DNA of 64,000 nucleotides from Bacteroides sp. 214 (GCF_010501015.1 NZ_QVML01000005.1:47128-111127); one strand, 5' to 3'. Positions 18,784-28,131 are shown, counted from the stretch's first letter. Numbers and translations: made by a program. Notes: a model not told the origin generated them from the sequence alone.

Positions 18784-19302
18784 TTACTGTCCTTCCCGGG
18801 CAATGATTTCATTGATAATTTCTTCGCACTTTTTACTGTTAACTTCACCATATACCTGTTCGTTCACTACCATGACAGGTGCCAATCCACAGGCGCCAAG
18901 ACAGCTTACAGCTTCCAAAGTAAAGAGCATGTCATCTGTGGTATGCTTTTCTTTGGTTAATTTCAGCTTGCTGTAAAGCGTGTCGATGAGCTTGGTTGAA
19001 CCCTTTACATGGCAGGCAGTACCATCGCAGACTTTAATAACATACTTTCCTTTTGCTTCGAGCGAGAAGTGTGCGTAAAAGGTAGCAACACCGAAAACTT
19101 CTGCCGTAGGCATGTTCAAAGCTGTAGCGATGTAGGTCAATACTTGTTGGGGGAGGTAACGATATTCTTCCTGTACTTCTTGAAGAATCGTAATAAGGCG
19201 CTTTTGATCGTGGTTGTACTTTTCAATAATTTCGAGTACACGCGTAAACTGCCTTGCGGTTTTGTTTACCACCGAAGTGGCATGAATCGCTTTTTCATTC
19301 AT
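18784..19302 (-). CDS. hydC: Hydrogenase subunit HydC (NuoE-like [2Fe-2S])
   Basis: Small subunit of the trimeric hydrogenase, 172 residues. It has the NuoE-like helical N terminus and the thioredoxin fold with [2Fe-2S] ligands in VCDGTACHVKGS and in SCLGACGLAP. The ATG at 19302 (MNEKAIHATS) was chosen because it matches the family length. An in-frame upstream extension of 72 residues is hydrophobic, low-complexity and overlaps the divergent hydE start. It is the first gene of hydCBA, 45 nt before hydB. Confidence 0.94.
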   Translation of the reverse strand: MNEKAIHATSVVNKTARQFTRVLEIIEKYNHDQKRLITILQEVQEEYRYLPQQVLTYIATALNMPTAEVFGVATFYAHFSLEAKGKYVIKVCDGTACHVKGSTKLIDTLYSKLKLTKEKHTTDDMLFTLEAVSCLGACGLAPVMVVNEQVYGEVNSKKCEEIINEIIAREGQ

Positions 19303-19376
19303 TGTTTCAGAGATAAAGGTAATTAGTCTTATTACATTTTGTTTGTGAAGATAGAATAAACAAATGAAATAATCAC

Positions 19377-19384
19377 TACTTTTG
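19377..19384 (+). promoter_or_regulatory. Candidate -7 box for hydE
   Basis: TACTTTTG matches TAnnTTTG in the gap between the divergent hydC and hydE. A second, weaker TATCTTTA lies close to the hydE start. Which one is used is not decided by sequence. Confidence 0.4.
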
Positions 19385-19447
19385 GTGAACTTTTTGTGAA
19401 TAAAGCCATAAACGACTATCTTTATGACACAAAAGTGTGTTGTGTAT

Positions 19448-20500
19448 ATGAGAAAACTAATAGATAACTTAAAATCTAAGCGATGTTTGAGCAGAGAAGA
19501 TATCACTTTGCTACTCACTTCACTCGACGAAGATTTACTTATATATATAAATAAGGTGGCGCGCGAAGCTACCGATGCTCGATTTGGAAAGACGGTTTAT
19601 GCCCGTGGACTTATTGAGTTGACCAATTATTGTCGCAATAATTGTTACTACTGTGGAATTCGTAGAGAAAACAAACAGGTAGAACGTTACCGGCTCACTG
19701 CGGATGAAATACTGGAATGTTGTCGGCAAGGAGATAGATTGGGACTAAAGACGTTTGTTTTGCAGGGTGGTGAAGATCCACGACTAACAGACAACTTTCT
19801 CGAAGATGTGTTGTTGCGCATTAAGAAAGAATTCCCCAATCATGCTGTAACCTTCTCTTTGGGTGAAAAGTCGCGCGAATCCTATCAAAAATTCTTTGCT
19901 GCCGGAGCCGACCGCTACTTGTTGCGTCATGAAACAGCTACGCGCGAACACTACCAGCAGTTGCATCCCGAAGATATGTCTTTCGATAACCGCATAAACT
20001 GTTTGCACGAACTGAAAGCTATCGGTTATCAAACCGGTGCGGGTATGATGATTGGTAGTCCGGGACAAACAGTGGAGAACATAGTGGAAGATATTTTGTT
20101 TATTAAGAAACTGCGTCCACAAATGGTAGGAATAGGTCCTTTTATCCCGCAGCACGATACGCCTTTTGCCAACGAACCGGCAGGAAGTATCGACCTTACG
20201 CTTATGGTTATCTCCATCATACGGCTTTTGCTTCCCGATGCACTGATGCCATCTACTACTGCATTGGCAACACTCAATCAACATGGATATCAGCGAGGTA
20301 TATTGGCGGGAGCTAATGTAGTGATGCCCAATCTTACCCCCCAAGAGTACCGTGCCAAGTATGCCATCTATGACAATAAAAAAGCAATGTTTTTTGCCGT
20401 AGAACAAGAATTTGAAGAACTTAAACAACAAATAACATCCATTGGTTATCACCTCTCTAATTCTCGTGGTGATTACCATAATACGTTTTATCATGTATAA
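19448..20500 (+). CDS. hydE: [FeFe] hydrogenase H-cluster radical SAM maturase HydE
   Basis: Radical SAM enzyme that helps build the dithiolate-bridged diiron part of the H-cluster. It has 350 residues with the [4Fe-4S] motif CRNNCYYC (Cys62, 66, 69) and a TIM-barrel-type remainder. The ATG at 19448 (MRKLIDNLKS) fits the family start; an in-frame ATG at 19424 would add eight residues. It opens the hydEGF operon, its 3' end overlapping hydG by 8 nt. Confidence 0.95.
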   Translation: MRKLIDNLKSKRCLSREDITLLLTSLDEDLLIYINKVAREATDARFGKTVYARGLIELTNYCRNNCYYCGIRRENKQVERYRLTADEILECCRQGDRLGLKTFVLQGGEDPRLTDNFLEDVLLRIKKEFPNHAVTFSLGEKSRESYQKFFAAGADRYLLRHETATREHYQQLHPEDMSFDNRINCLHELKAIGYQTGAGMMIGSPGQTVENIVEDILFIKKLRPQMVGIGPFIPQHDTPFANEPAGSIDLTLMVISIIRLLLPDALMPSTTALATLNQHGYQRGILAGANVVMPNLTPQEYRAKYAIYDNKKAMFFAVEQEFEELKQQITSIGYHLSNSRGDYHNTFYHV

Positions 20501-21905
20501 TATAAAATCCCCCAAAGCAGAAGAGTTCATTGATCATGCCGAGATTCTCGAAAGCATGGAGTATGCTCGTTCTAATAAAAGCAACCGCCAGTTGCTCGAA
20601 GCGATTCTGCAAAAAGCTACCGAAGGTAAAGGACTTTTGCACCGCGAAGCCGCTACACTGTTGGAGTGTGAACTCCCTGATATAAATGAGCGTGTTTTTG
20701 AACTGGCGCGCCAACTCAAAGAGCGGCTTTATGGTAAACGCATCGTCATGTTTGCTCCACTTTACCTTTCTAATTACTGTGTGAATGGATGTATTTATTG
20801 TCCTTATCACGCAAAGAATAAACAAATGCCGCGTAAGAAATTGACGCAAGAGGAGATACGCCAAGAAGTTATCGCCTTGCAGGATATGGGGCACAAACGT
20901 TTGGCGTTGGAATCGGGCGAACATCCTAACACACCTATCGAATACATATTGGAGAGTATTAAAACCATTTATGATATTAAACACCGCAATGGTGCTATTC
21001 GTCGTGTTAATGTGAATATCGCTGCTACCACAGTAGAAAATTATCGCAAACTGAAGAATGCGGGTATTGGAACCTATATCCTTTTTCAGGAAACGTATCA
21101 CAAAGAACACTATGAACAGCTGCATCCTACCGGTCCTAAATCCAATTATGCCTACCATACAGAGGCTATGGACAGAGCTATGGAAGCTGGTATCGACGAC
21201 GTGGGACTGGGTGTGCTTTTCGGCTTAAGCAATTACCTGTACGACTTTATCGGGTTGCTTATGCATGCCGAACATCTTGAGGCTGCCTGTGGGGTAGGAC
21301 CGCATACCATCAGTGTACCACGCATCTGCCCTGCCGATGATGTAGATGTAAGCGATTTTACGAATGCTGTGCCCGATGAAATCTTTCATAAACTCGTGGC
21401 TGTTATTCGTTTAAGCGTGCCATATACAGGAATGATTGTTTCAACGCGGGAGTCGCAACAATCGCGCGAAGCAGTGTTGAAGCTGGGCATCTCGCAGATT
21501 AGTGGTGGCTCACATACTACAGTAGGAGGTTATCAGGTGGATGCACCACAAGCAGAAACAGCACAATTTTCTGTAAGCGATCACCGCGCACTCGATGAGG
21601 TAGTTGGTTGGTTGCTCGATAAAGGATATATACCAAGCTTCTGCACAGCTTGTTATCGTCAAGGGCGTACCGGAGATCGCTTTATGACATTGGTTAAAAC
21701 CGGAGAAATAGCCAACTGTTGTGGCCCTAACGCACTTATCACCCTCGAAGAGTATCTGCAGGATTATGCTTCGCCCGAAGTGAAGGCTAAAGGACAAAAG
21801 CTCATAGAGGCGGAGTTGAAATATATTCCAAACGAGAAAGTAAAGCAAAAAGCAACTGAGTTTGTTCGCTCTATAGAAAAAGGTGAACGTGATTTTAGAT
21901 TCTGA
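20493..21905 (+). CDS. hydG: [FeFe] hydrogenase maturase HydG (tyrosine lyase)
   Basis: Radical SAM enzyme that splits tyrosine to supply CO and cyanide ligands for the H-cluster; 470 residues, normal length. The SAM cluster motif is CVNGCIYC (Cys96, 100, 103). The C-terminal auxiliary cluster is seen as CTACYR followed about 22 residues later by NCCGP. The start at 20493 gives the standard MYNIKSPKAEEFIDHAEI and overlaps the hydE end. HydG separates hydE from hydF in a compact unit. Confidence 0.97.
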   Translation: MYNIKSPKAEEFIDHAEILESMEYARSNKSNRQLLEAILQKATEGKGLLHREAATLLECELPDINERVFELARQLKERLYGKRIVMFAPLYLSNYCVNGCIYCPYHAKNKQMPRKKLTQEEIRQEVIALQDMGHKRLALESGEHPNTPIEYILESIKTIYDIKHRNGAIRRVNVNIAATTVENYRKLKNAGIGTYILFQETYHKEHYEQLHPTGPKSNYAYHTEAMDRAMEAGIDDVGLGVLFGLSNYLYDFIGLLMHAEHLEAACGVGPHTISVPRICPADDVDVSDFTNAVPDEIFHKLVAVIRLSVPYTGMIVSTRESQQSREAVLKLGISQISGGSHTTVGGYQVDAPQAETAQFSVSDHRALDEVVGWLLDKGYIPSFCTACYRQGRTGDRFMTLVKTGEIANCCGPNALITLEEYLQDYASPEVKAKGQKLIEAELKYIPNEKVKQKATEFVRSIEKGERDFRF

Positions 21906-21909
21906 CGCC

Positions 21910-23088
21910 ATGAAAGAAGCTTCCCAATCAACCCGCATACACATTACTATTCTTGGTAAAACCAATAGTGGAAAGTCTTCGCTTATTAATGCGCTGACCC
22001 GGCAAGAAGTTTCCATAGTGTCTCATATAGCAGGTACAACCACCGATCCTGTTACCAAAAGCATAGAGATACCCGGTGTGGGACCTTGCCTTATTACCGA
22101 TACAGCAGGAGTTGATGATGCAACAGAGCTGGGTGCACAACGCTTAGAGAAAACGAAAAAAGCACTGGAGCGAACAGATCTTGCCATTCTTCTTTTTCGC
22201 GATACTAACATTGAAGAAGAATTGAAATGGGTAGAGCTTCTTAAAAGCAAAGCTATTCCTTACATTAACGTACTTAACACAGACGAAGCCGTTGATGTTT
22301 TCACCCTTGCCACTCGCATTGGCGAGGCAACCCGGCAACCTCTTCTCCTTAATGCGTTGACGGGTGAAGGCATCGACACACTCCTTGCCACTATTGCCGA
22401 ACTAACGCACGAAGAACGATCCGTAACTATTACCGGAGGATTGGCCAAGGCAGGTGATGTTGTTCTTTTGGTTATGCCACAAGACCCACAGGCCCCTAAA
22501 GGTCGGCTGATATTGCCACAAGCGCAAACCATTCGCGAATTACTGGATAAACGCTGTATCCCTATAGCTTGCGATACTACGCAGGTTGAAGAAGCGTTAA
22601 GTTCCCTCAAAAACCCTCCGGCACTCGTTATAACCGACTCGCAAGTGCTGGCTACCGTAACCGCACTTGTTCCTAAAGAGAGTAAACTCACTACTTTTTC
22701 CATTCTCTTTGCACATTATAAGGGCGACATTCATGTATTTGCGGCAGGTGCTCAAGCAATTGCCACATTAACCCCTGCTTCTCGTGTGCTTATAGCCGAA
22801 GCCTGTACACATGCGCCGCTTACGGAGGATATAGGCAGAGAAAAAATACCTCGCATGCTTCGCAAACGTATAGGCGAAGCTCTGCGGGTAGATGTGGTGA
22901 GTGGCGCGGATTTCCCCACAGATTTGTCGGACTATGATTTGGTTATCCATTGTGGTGCTTGTATGTTTAATCGTAAACATGTGCTTTCGCGCATCCGACA
23001 GGCAGAAGAGCAGGGGGTAGTGATAACGAATTACGGAATAACGATAGCATACCTTACAGGGACTTTAGATAAGGTGGTTTATCCCTAA
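21910..23088 (+). CDS. hydF: [FeFe] hydrogenase maturation GTPase HydF
   Basis: Scaffold GTPase that assembles and delivers the diiron subcluster to HydA; 392 residues. The G domain has P-loop GKTNSGKSS (16-24) and the G3 motif DTAGVDD. The C-terminal Fe-S motif is present: EACTHAP and, about 50 residues on, HCGACMF. The ATG at 21910 is 4 nt after the hydG stop; a GTG at 21883 would overlap hydG. The last 24 nt overlap the end of the convergent ABC-F gene, with no terminator between them. Confidence 0.96.
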   Translation: MKEASQSTRIHITILGKTNSGKSSLINALTRQEVSIVSHIAGTTTDPVTKSIEIPGVGPCLITDTAGVDDATELGAQRLEKTKKALERTDLAILLFRDTNIEEELKWVELLKSKAIPYINVLNTDEAVDVFTLATRIGEATRQPLLLNALTGEGIDTLLATIAELTHEERSVTITGGLAKAGDVVLLVMPQDPQAPKGRLILPQAQTIRELLDKRCIPIACDTTQVEEALSSLKNPPALVITDSQVLATVTALVPKESKLTTFSILFAHYKGDIHVFAAGAQAIATLTPASRVLIAEACTHAPLTEDIGREKIPRMLRKRIGEALRVDVVSGADFPTDLSDYDLVIHCGACMFNRKHVLSRIRQAEEQGVVITNYGITIAYLTGTLDKVVYP

Positions 23089-24678
23089 AGCAATCTCTTT
23101 ATCTACTCCAATCTCTTGCAAGAAGTAGGTGTCGTGACTTACTACAAGCACCGTTCCTTTATATTCTCTAATCGTAGATGTTATAATCTCAATGCTTTGA
23201 ATATCGAGGTTGTTTGTTGGTTCGTCCAGCACAAAAATATCGGGCGTGTTATTGCCTGCCATGAGGCAACAGAAAGAAAGACGCATCTTTTCGCCTCCAC
23301 TAAGTTTAGAACAAGGCTTATTCCATGTGGCTACAGGAAAAAGAAAACGATTCAAGATAACCTTCAACTCATGTTCCTGCATGGTGGCTGTTTTGTATGT
23401 CATGGCCTGCTCCAATACAGAAAGGTGATTCTGGATTAGAGAATACTCTTGGTCTAAATACACGGTACTTAGGTTCTCGCATGTTTTAACTGTTCCTTCG
23501 GTAGGGGTTAGCTCTCCTGTCATTAGTTTCAATAGGGTAGTCTTTCCGCCACCATTCTTTCCGCTTATTGCCCATCGTTCGCCACTTCGTATCTGAAAAT
23601 CGAGCGGTTCTTCCCAAAGGTAGTGCTTGCCGAAACCAAACAACACACCACTTCCTTCTATCAACAACTTGCCGCTATGCAGAGCAGATGAATGAAAGTT
23701 GGTTTTCAGTGCAGCCGACGAAGGGATAACCTGTTGCAGCTCTTTTATTTTGGCAACCATATCGGCTGTTTTCTCTTCGTGAACCTCTTTGAGCTTAGCA
23801 CTGCTGTTTTCCGATTTGTTTTTTAAGTTACCCATGAGTATGCGTGGAACGCCCTTCTTTATGTTTTGTTTCTCACCACGCGAACTGTGTTTCTGCTGCT
23901 TTTCGGCTACTTCGCGTGCAGCTTTCTTGGCAAGCCGGAGTTGCTTTTCCTGCTCTTCCAGTTTCTCGTACAGGGCTTCGGTCTCTTTTATTTTTTGCTC
24001 TTTATAGAAGCTGTAATTGCCACCGTATAGCTTTACCTCACTTCGCGAGAGTTCCAATGTGGAAGGCAACAGATCGAGTAGGGTGCGGTCGTGACTTACA
24101 ACAAGGAGCGTACATTTGCAGTTCTTCAGCCAATCATACAATTTATTGCGGTAAACAAAATCTAAGTGGTTGGTTGGCTCATCCAATAAAATAACCGACT
24201 TGCCATTTACTTTCATTCCCGCCAGGAATACTTTTGTTTTCTCTCCACCACTCATGGCGTGTAGCGGATGGGATAATGGAAATTCTTGCAATCCCCAATA
24301 AGATAGCGCGGCTATGGATTCTTCTTCAATGTTCCAATCGTCGTTGAGAACTGCAAAATGTTCTTCGGTTACTTCTCCTTGGAGAATGGCATGTAGGGCG
24401 TTGAGCTTTTGGTCTACTTGCATGGCTTCAGCAATGGTCAGCTCGTCGTATTGCCCAAAGTGTTGCGGCACATAATATAATCCCTCCGAAGAAACATGTA
24501 CACTTCCTTCCGATGGTCGCAACTTTCCGGCTATAACTTGTAACAAGGTAGATTTTCCGCTTCCATTGTTGCCGATTAATGCTTTCTTTTCTCCGTTCTG
24601 CACAGAGAAGTTAATGTGTTCAAATAAGATTTCCTGATCCGGGTGGATATAAGAAAGGTTGGATATAACGATACTCAT
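23065..24678 (-). CDS. ABC-F family ATPase
   Basis: Soluble protein of 537 residues with two ABC domains and no membrane segments, so it should act at the ribosome rather than in transport. Domain 1 has Walker A GNNGSGKST (36-44) and signature MSGGEKTKV. Domain 2 has Walker A GKNGGGKTT and signature LSGGEKMRL. The inter-domain linker (about residues 235-320) is long, helical and Lys/Glu-rich. It could be a housekeeping translation factor or an antibiotic-protection ABC-F; sequence alone does not decide. The start at 24678 (MSIVISNLSY) matches family N termini. Confidence 0.9.
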   Translation of the reverse strand: MSIVISNLSYIHPDQEILFEHINFSVQNGEKKALIGNNGSGKSTLLQVIAGKLRPSEGSVHVSSEGLYYVPQHFGQYDELTIAEAMQVDQKLNALHAILQGEVTEEHFAVLNDDWNIEEESIAALSYWGLQEFPLSHPLHAMSGGEKTKVFLAGMKVNGKSVILLDEPTNHLDFVYRNKLYDWLKNCKCTLLVVSHDRTLLDLLPSTLELSRSEVKLYGGNYSFYKEQKIKETEALYEKLEEQEKQLRLAKKAAREVAEKQQKHSSRGEKQNIKKGVPRILMGNLKNKSENSSAKLKEVHEEKTADMVAKIKELQQVIPSSAALKTNFHSSALHSGKLLIEGSGVLFGFGKHYLWEEPLDFQIRSGERWAISGKNGGGKTTLLKLMTGELTPTEGTVKTCENLSTVYLDQEYSLIQNHLSVLEQAMTYKTATMQEHELKVILNRFLFPVATWNKPCSKLSGGEKMRLSFCCLMAGNNTPDIFVLDEPTNNLDIQSIEIITSTIREYKGTVLVVSHDTYFLQEIGVDKEIALGINHLI

Positions 24679-24827
24679 GATATACTGACATATAAAATAA
24701 AGATGAAACAAACGAAAATTTACACTCGTTCCGCCCGCATGAAATTTTCATAGGGAGAAATCAGAAAAGGTGTGTAGAGGAGTTTGTTTTTTACATGTCC
24801 GTAAGAATCGTTATTGAGTTATGGCGG

Positions 24828-24835
24828 CAAAGGTA
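24828..24835 (-). promoter_or_regulatory. Candidate -7 box for the ABC-F gene
   Basis: Reads TACCTTTG on the minus strand, matching TAnnTTTG, about 150 nt upstream of the ABC-F start. It implies a long leader. Confidence 0.45.
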
Positions 24836-24880
24836 ACATATTTTTTTGAATCATAAACATATATCCACTGCACCCTATTA

Positions 24881-24966
24881 TTTTCTCACTGCTTTCTACA
24901 TCAAAATGCACTGAGAAACGGGTCAAAATGCACTGAGAATTGAACAGAAAAGCACTGAGAAAATAA
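24881..24966. repeat. 22-nt-period array, GCACTGAGAA family
   Basis: GCACTGAG occurs at 24908, 24930 and 24952, exactly 22 nt apart, and a degenerate CACTG copy sits in register at 24887. It lies in the 458-nt gap between the divergent ABC-F and GH36 genes. The word is nearly the reverse complement of the word at 63581. Confidence 0.8.
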
Positions 24967-25095
24967 CAGCGAATTAACGTATAGAAAAACGTTGATTGCG
25001 CGATTGAACAGATACTATTTTATCTTATTCTGCGACAATCCCTACTTATGGGTTAATTTCAAGATAGAAATAATCCCTATCTCTACGAATTTCCA

Positions 25096-25103
25096 TAGTT
25101 TTG
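25096..25103 (+). promoter_or_regulatory. -7 box of the alpha-galactosidase promoter
   Basis: TAGTTTTG matches TAnnTTTG, 33 nt before the ATG at 25137. Confidence 0.6.
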
Positions 25104-25136
25104 CTACATCAATTGTATAAATAATTAAATATATAA

Positions 25137-27347
25137 ATGAAGCGAACCATGAAAAGACTCTTTTTATTTGTGGCAATCTGCCTGCTTGTTGTTAATCTAT
25201 TTGCTCAGGATATATGTATTTCCACTCCGGGCACGTCGTTAGTATTGTCGGCTCCGATAGGAGGCGACCTGACTCATGTGTATTACGGTAATAAGCTAAC
25301 AGATGCAGAAGTACGGGTCATCGCTCAGATTGAGCCCAACAACCGCTCTGCTTATCCGGTTTACGGTTTAGGAGGATTTGGCGAAAGAGCTTTGTCCGTT
25401 AAACATGCCGATGGAAACATGACACTGCAAATGACAGTTACCGGTGTGAAGAGCAACAAAGAAGGCAATGCCAACATTACCATTATCGAAATGAAGGACA
25501 AAGTATATCCTTTTTATGTAAACATCTGCTATAAAGCATACCAGGATGTAGACATTATCGAAACGTGGACAGAAATCAGCCATCAGGAGAAGAAACCTGT
25601 TGTGCTGGAGCAATTTGCTTCTGCCTATTTACCCATACGTCGCGGAGATGTTTGGTTATCTCATCTGTACGGTAGTTGGGCAAACGAAGGACGATTGGCA
25701 CAAGAACCATTAGCTCCGGGAATGAAGATTATCAAAAACAAAGATGGAGTACGCAACTCGCACACGGCACATGCTGAAGTAATGTTCTCGCTCGATGGAA
25801 AACCTCAGGAAAATACTGGAAGCGTAATTGGGGCAGCTCTGTGTTATAGTGGCAACTACAAACTGCGTATCGATACCGACGATACTGATTACCACCATTT
25901 CTTTGCAGGAATTAATGAAGACAATTCATCATACAGCTTGGCAAAAGGCGAAGTGTTCCGCACCCCCGAACTTGCATTGACCTATAGCAAAGAAGGATTA
26001 AGCGGCGGTAGTCGCAACTTCCACAAGTGGGGGCGCACTTATAAACTGGCACACGGAAACACCTTGCGCAAGATTCTGCTAAATAGCTGGGAAGGCGTTT
26101 ACTTCGATATCAACGAAGAAGGAATGAATCAAATGATGAACGACATTGCCTCCATGGGTGGAGAATTATTCGTGATGGACGATGGGTGGTTTGGAGATAA
26201 ATATCCGCGTAATGTAGACAATTCTTCTTTGGGTGACTGGGTCGTAGACAAGCGAAAACTTCCAAACGGGGTAGCCGGGTTGGTAAAGGATGCTGAGAAG
26301 CACGGCATCAAATTCGGAATCTGGATAGAACCCGAAATGGCCAACACTACCAGCGAGCTGTTCGAGAAACATCCCGAATGGGCACTCAAAGCACCTCAAC
26401 GCGACCATGTGTTGGGACGTGGAGGCACACAGGTGGTGCTCGACCTAGCCAATCCCGAAGTGCAGGACTTTATATTTGATATCGTGGACAACCTGATGAC
26501 CGATAATCCGGAGATTGATTACATCAAATGGGATGCCAATATGTCCATAACTAACCATGGTTCAAACTACTTGCCCAAAGACAAACAAAGCCATCTTTTT
26601 ATAGAGTTTCATCGTGGATTTGAGAAAGTATGCCAACGCATCCGTGCCAAATATCCTGACCTTACCATTCAGGCTTGTGCCAGTGGAGGTGGACGTGCCA
26701 ACTACGGTGTGTTGCCTTATTTCGACGAGTTTTGGGTGAGCGACAATACAGATGCTCTGCAGCGCGTCTATATGCAGTGGGGAACATCGTATTTCTTTCC
26801 TGCCATTGCTACAGCTTCGCATATCAGTGCCACGCCCAATCACCAAACATTCCGCACCATTCCGTTGAAGTATCGTATCGATGTGGCTATGAGTGGGCGC
26901 TTGGGAATGGAAATACAACCCAAGAATATGACGGAGGAAGAAATCATACTCTGCAAAAACGCTATTGCCGAATACAAAACAATACGTCCTGTGGTGCAAT
27001 TAGGAGATATATATCGCCTATTATCGCCATACGATAAACTGGGTGTTGCATCCATGATGTACGTATCGCCCGAAAAAGAAAAAGCGGTATTCTATTGGTG
27101 GAAGATGGAACACTTCTGCGACCAACACTTACCACGCGTGAAGATGGCCGGACTGTCGCCCGCGAAGCAATACATCGTTCGTGAGTTGAACCGCATCGAC
27201 AACAGTCCGCTGAAGTTCGAAGGAAAAATATTTAGTGGCGAGTACTTAATGAGTAATGGTCTGGAGATTCCATACACCCATACGGTAGATTATCATAAGC
27301 TAAACGATTATTCCAGCCGCGTTCTCTATTTGGAAGAGGTGAAGTAA
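25137..27347 (+). CDS. Alpha-galactosidase, glycoside hydrolase family 36
   Basis: Secreted retaining glycosidase that removes terminal alpha-galactose from raffinose-type oligosaccharides or galactomannan; 736 residues. A signal peptide covers about residues 1-24 (MKRTMKRLFLFVAICLLVVN). An N-terminal beta domain is followed by the TIM barrel with MDDGWFG, the nucleophile aspartate in YIKWDAN, CASGGGRANYG and the acid/base aspartate in WVSDNTDA. It stands alone: no SusC/SusD pair or regulator is adjacent. A perfect hairpin ends the transcript. Confidence 0.94.
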   Translation: MKRTMKRLFLFVAICLLVVNLFAQDICISTPGTSLVLSAPIGGDLTHVYYGNKLTDAEVRVIAQIEPNNRSAYPVYGLGGFGERALSVKHADGNMTLQMTVTGVKSNKEGNANITIIEMKDKVYPFYVNICYKAYQDVDIIETWTEISHQEKKPVVLEQFASAYLPIRRGDVWLSHLYGSWANEGRLAQEPLAPGMKIIKNKDGVRNSHTAHAEVMFSLDGKPQENTGSVIGAALCYSGNYKLRIDTDDTDYHHFFAGINEDNSSYSLAKGEVFRTPELALTYSKEGLSGGSRNFHKWGRTYKLAHGNTLRKILLNSWEGVYFDINEEGMNQMMNDIASMGGELFVMDDGWFGDKYPRNVDNSSLGDWVVDKRKLPNGVAGLVKDAEKHGIKFGIWIEPEMANTTSELFEKHPEWALKAPQRDHVLGRGGTQVVLDLANPEVQDFIFDIVDNLMTDNPEIDYIKWDANMSITNHGSNYLPKDKQSHLFIEFHRGFEKVCQRIRAKYPDLTIQACASGGGRANYGVLPYFDEFWVSDNTDALQRVYMQWGTSYFFPAIATASHISATPNHQTFRTIPLKYRIDVAMSGRLGMEIQPKNMTEEEIILCKNAIAEYKTIRPVVQLGDIYRLLSPYDKLGVASMMYVSPEKEKAVFYWWKMEHFCDQHLPRVKMAGLSPAKQYIVRELNRIDNSPLKFEGKIFSGEYLMSNGLEIPYTHTVDYHKLNDYSSRVLYLEEVK

Positions 27348-27357
27348 ATATACAAGA

Positions 27358-27391
27358 ATGGTGTGTCAATACGAAGAAATTGACACACCAT
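27358..27391 (+). terminator. Hairpin terminator after alpha-galactosidase
   Basis: The arms ATGGTGTGTCAAT and ATTGACACACCAT pair perfectly over 13 bp with an 8-nt loop, 11 nt after the stop, followed by a T-rich stretch. It lies between convergent genes and may serve both. Confidence 0.8.
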
Positions 27392-27412
27392 CTTTATCTC
27401 TTTGTTAGCAAA

Positions 27413-27892
27413 CTATTCCATTGATGAGGCATTAAATGAAAGCGGAAGCAAATCACTTATACCTTTCATTTCATAAATGCCATCTGTGCCATATAATAAA
27501 ATACGTATAGGGTTTTTATATCTTGCTTCTGTTTCGAGCACTACTTGTCGGCAGGCGCCACAAGGAGGAATAGGATCTTTCAAGAAAGAACCTTTATTGT
27601 AGGCAGCTACGGCAAGCACATCCACCGGCTGATCAGGATATTGCGAATTGGCATAAAAAAGAGTGGTGCGCTCGGCACATAACCCCGACGGATAGGCTGC
27701 ATTCTCTTGGTTGCTTCCACTTACAATAACACTATTCCTCAATCGGATAGCTGCGCCTACAGCGAATTGCGAGTAAGGAGAGTAGCTTCTCTTGGTTGCC
27801 TCCATGGCGGCAGTCATTAACTCTTGGTCGTCTTTACTTAATTCATCAAACTGATAAATTTTTATGTGCGCTGTAATGGTTATTTCCTTCAT
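27413..27892 (-). CDS. cdd: Cytidine deaminase
   Basis: Zinc enzyme of pyrimidine salvage that converts cytidine to uridine; 159 residues in the homotetrameric size class. Zinc and catalytic residues are seen as CAERT (Cys ligand and catalytic Glu) and PPCGACRQ (two Cys ligands). The substrate segment NQENAAYPSGLCAE is standard. It is a single gene with its own TATATTTG promoter. Confidence 0.96.
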   Translation of the reverse strand: MKEITITAHIKIYQFDELSKDDQELMTAAMEATKRSYSPYSQFAVGAAIRLRNSVIVSGSNQENAAYPSGLCAERTTLFYANSQYPDQPVDVLAVAAYNKGSFLKDPIPPCGACRQVVLETEARYKNPIRILLYGTDGIYEMKGISDLLPLSFNASSME

Positions 27893-27911
27893 AGATATCT
27901 GTTTTTATTAG

Positions 27912-27919
27912 CAAATATA
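27912..27919 (-). promoter_or_regulatory. -7 box of the cdd promoter
   Basis: TATATTTG on the minus strand, 20 nt upstream of the cdd ATG. It lies inside a small inverted repeat (TTAGCA ... TGCTAA, about 27907-27933) that could be an operator. Confidence 0.55.
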
Positions 27920-28021
27920 GTTGTTTTTGCTAATAATCACTATTCCCGACATAGAAGAAATTGTTTTGAATCTGTTCGTCCTTTTATTGGGCGCATATTT
28001 TACATGCAATTCAATCCACTT

Positions 28022-28131
28022 CGGTCAGCCATAGTCTCATGCCCCGTCAGCCATAGTCTCACGCCCCGTCGTCCATAGGCGCACGGTTGCTCAGCCATAG
28101 GCACGCAACCGCTCAGCCATAGGCTCATAGC
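28022..28131. repeat. 22-nt-period array, GTCAGCCATAGGC family, five units
   Basis: Units start at 28024, 28046, 28068, 28090 and 28112, exactly 22 nt apart with no insertions or deletions, although bases within units differ (GTCAGCCATAG, GTCGTCCATAGG, CTCAGCCATAGG). It lies between the divergent cdd and LysM glucosaminidase genes. Confidence 0.88.

Noticed and set aside
17953..18960. 335-codon plus-strand frame opposite hydB/hydC
   Set aside because: It is the antisense shadow of well-supported hydrogenase genes, with no recognisable domain.
20457..21158. Long minus-strand frame opposite hydG
   Set aside because: Antisense shadow of hydG; its low-complexity content comes from the codon pattern of the real gene.
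23065..24678. ABC-F protein as a definite antibiotic resistance gene
   Set aside because: Housekeeping and resistance ABC-F proteins share these motifs; sequence reading alone cannot separate them.
25137..27347. Polysaccharide utilisation locus around the alpha-galactosidase
   Set aside because: No SusC/SusD pair, hybrid two-component system or ECF sigma/anti-sigma pair is adjacent.
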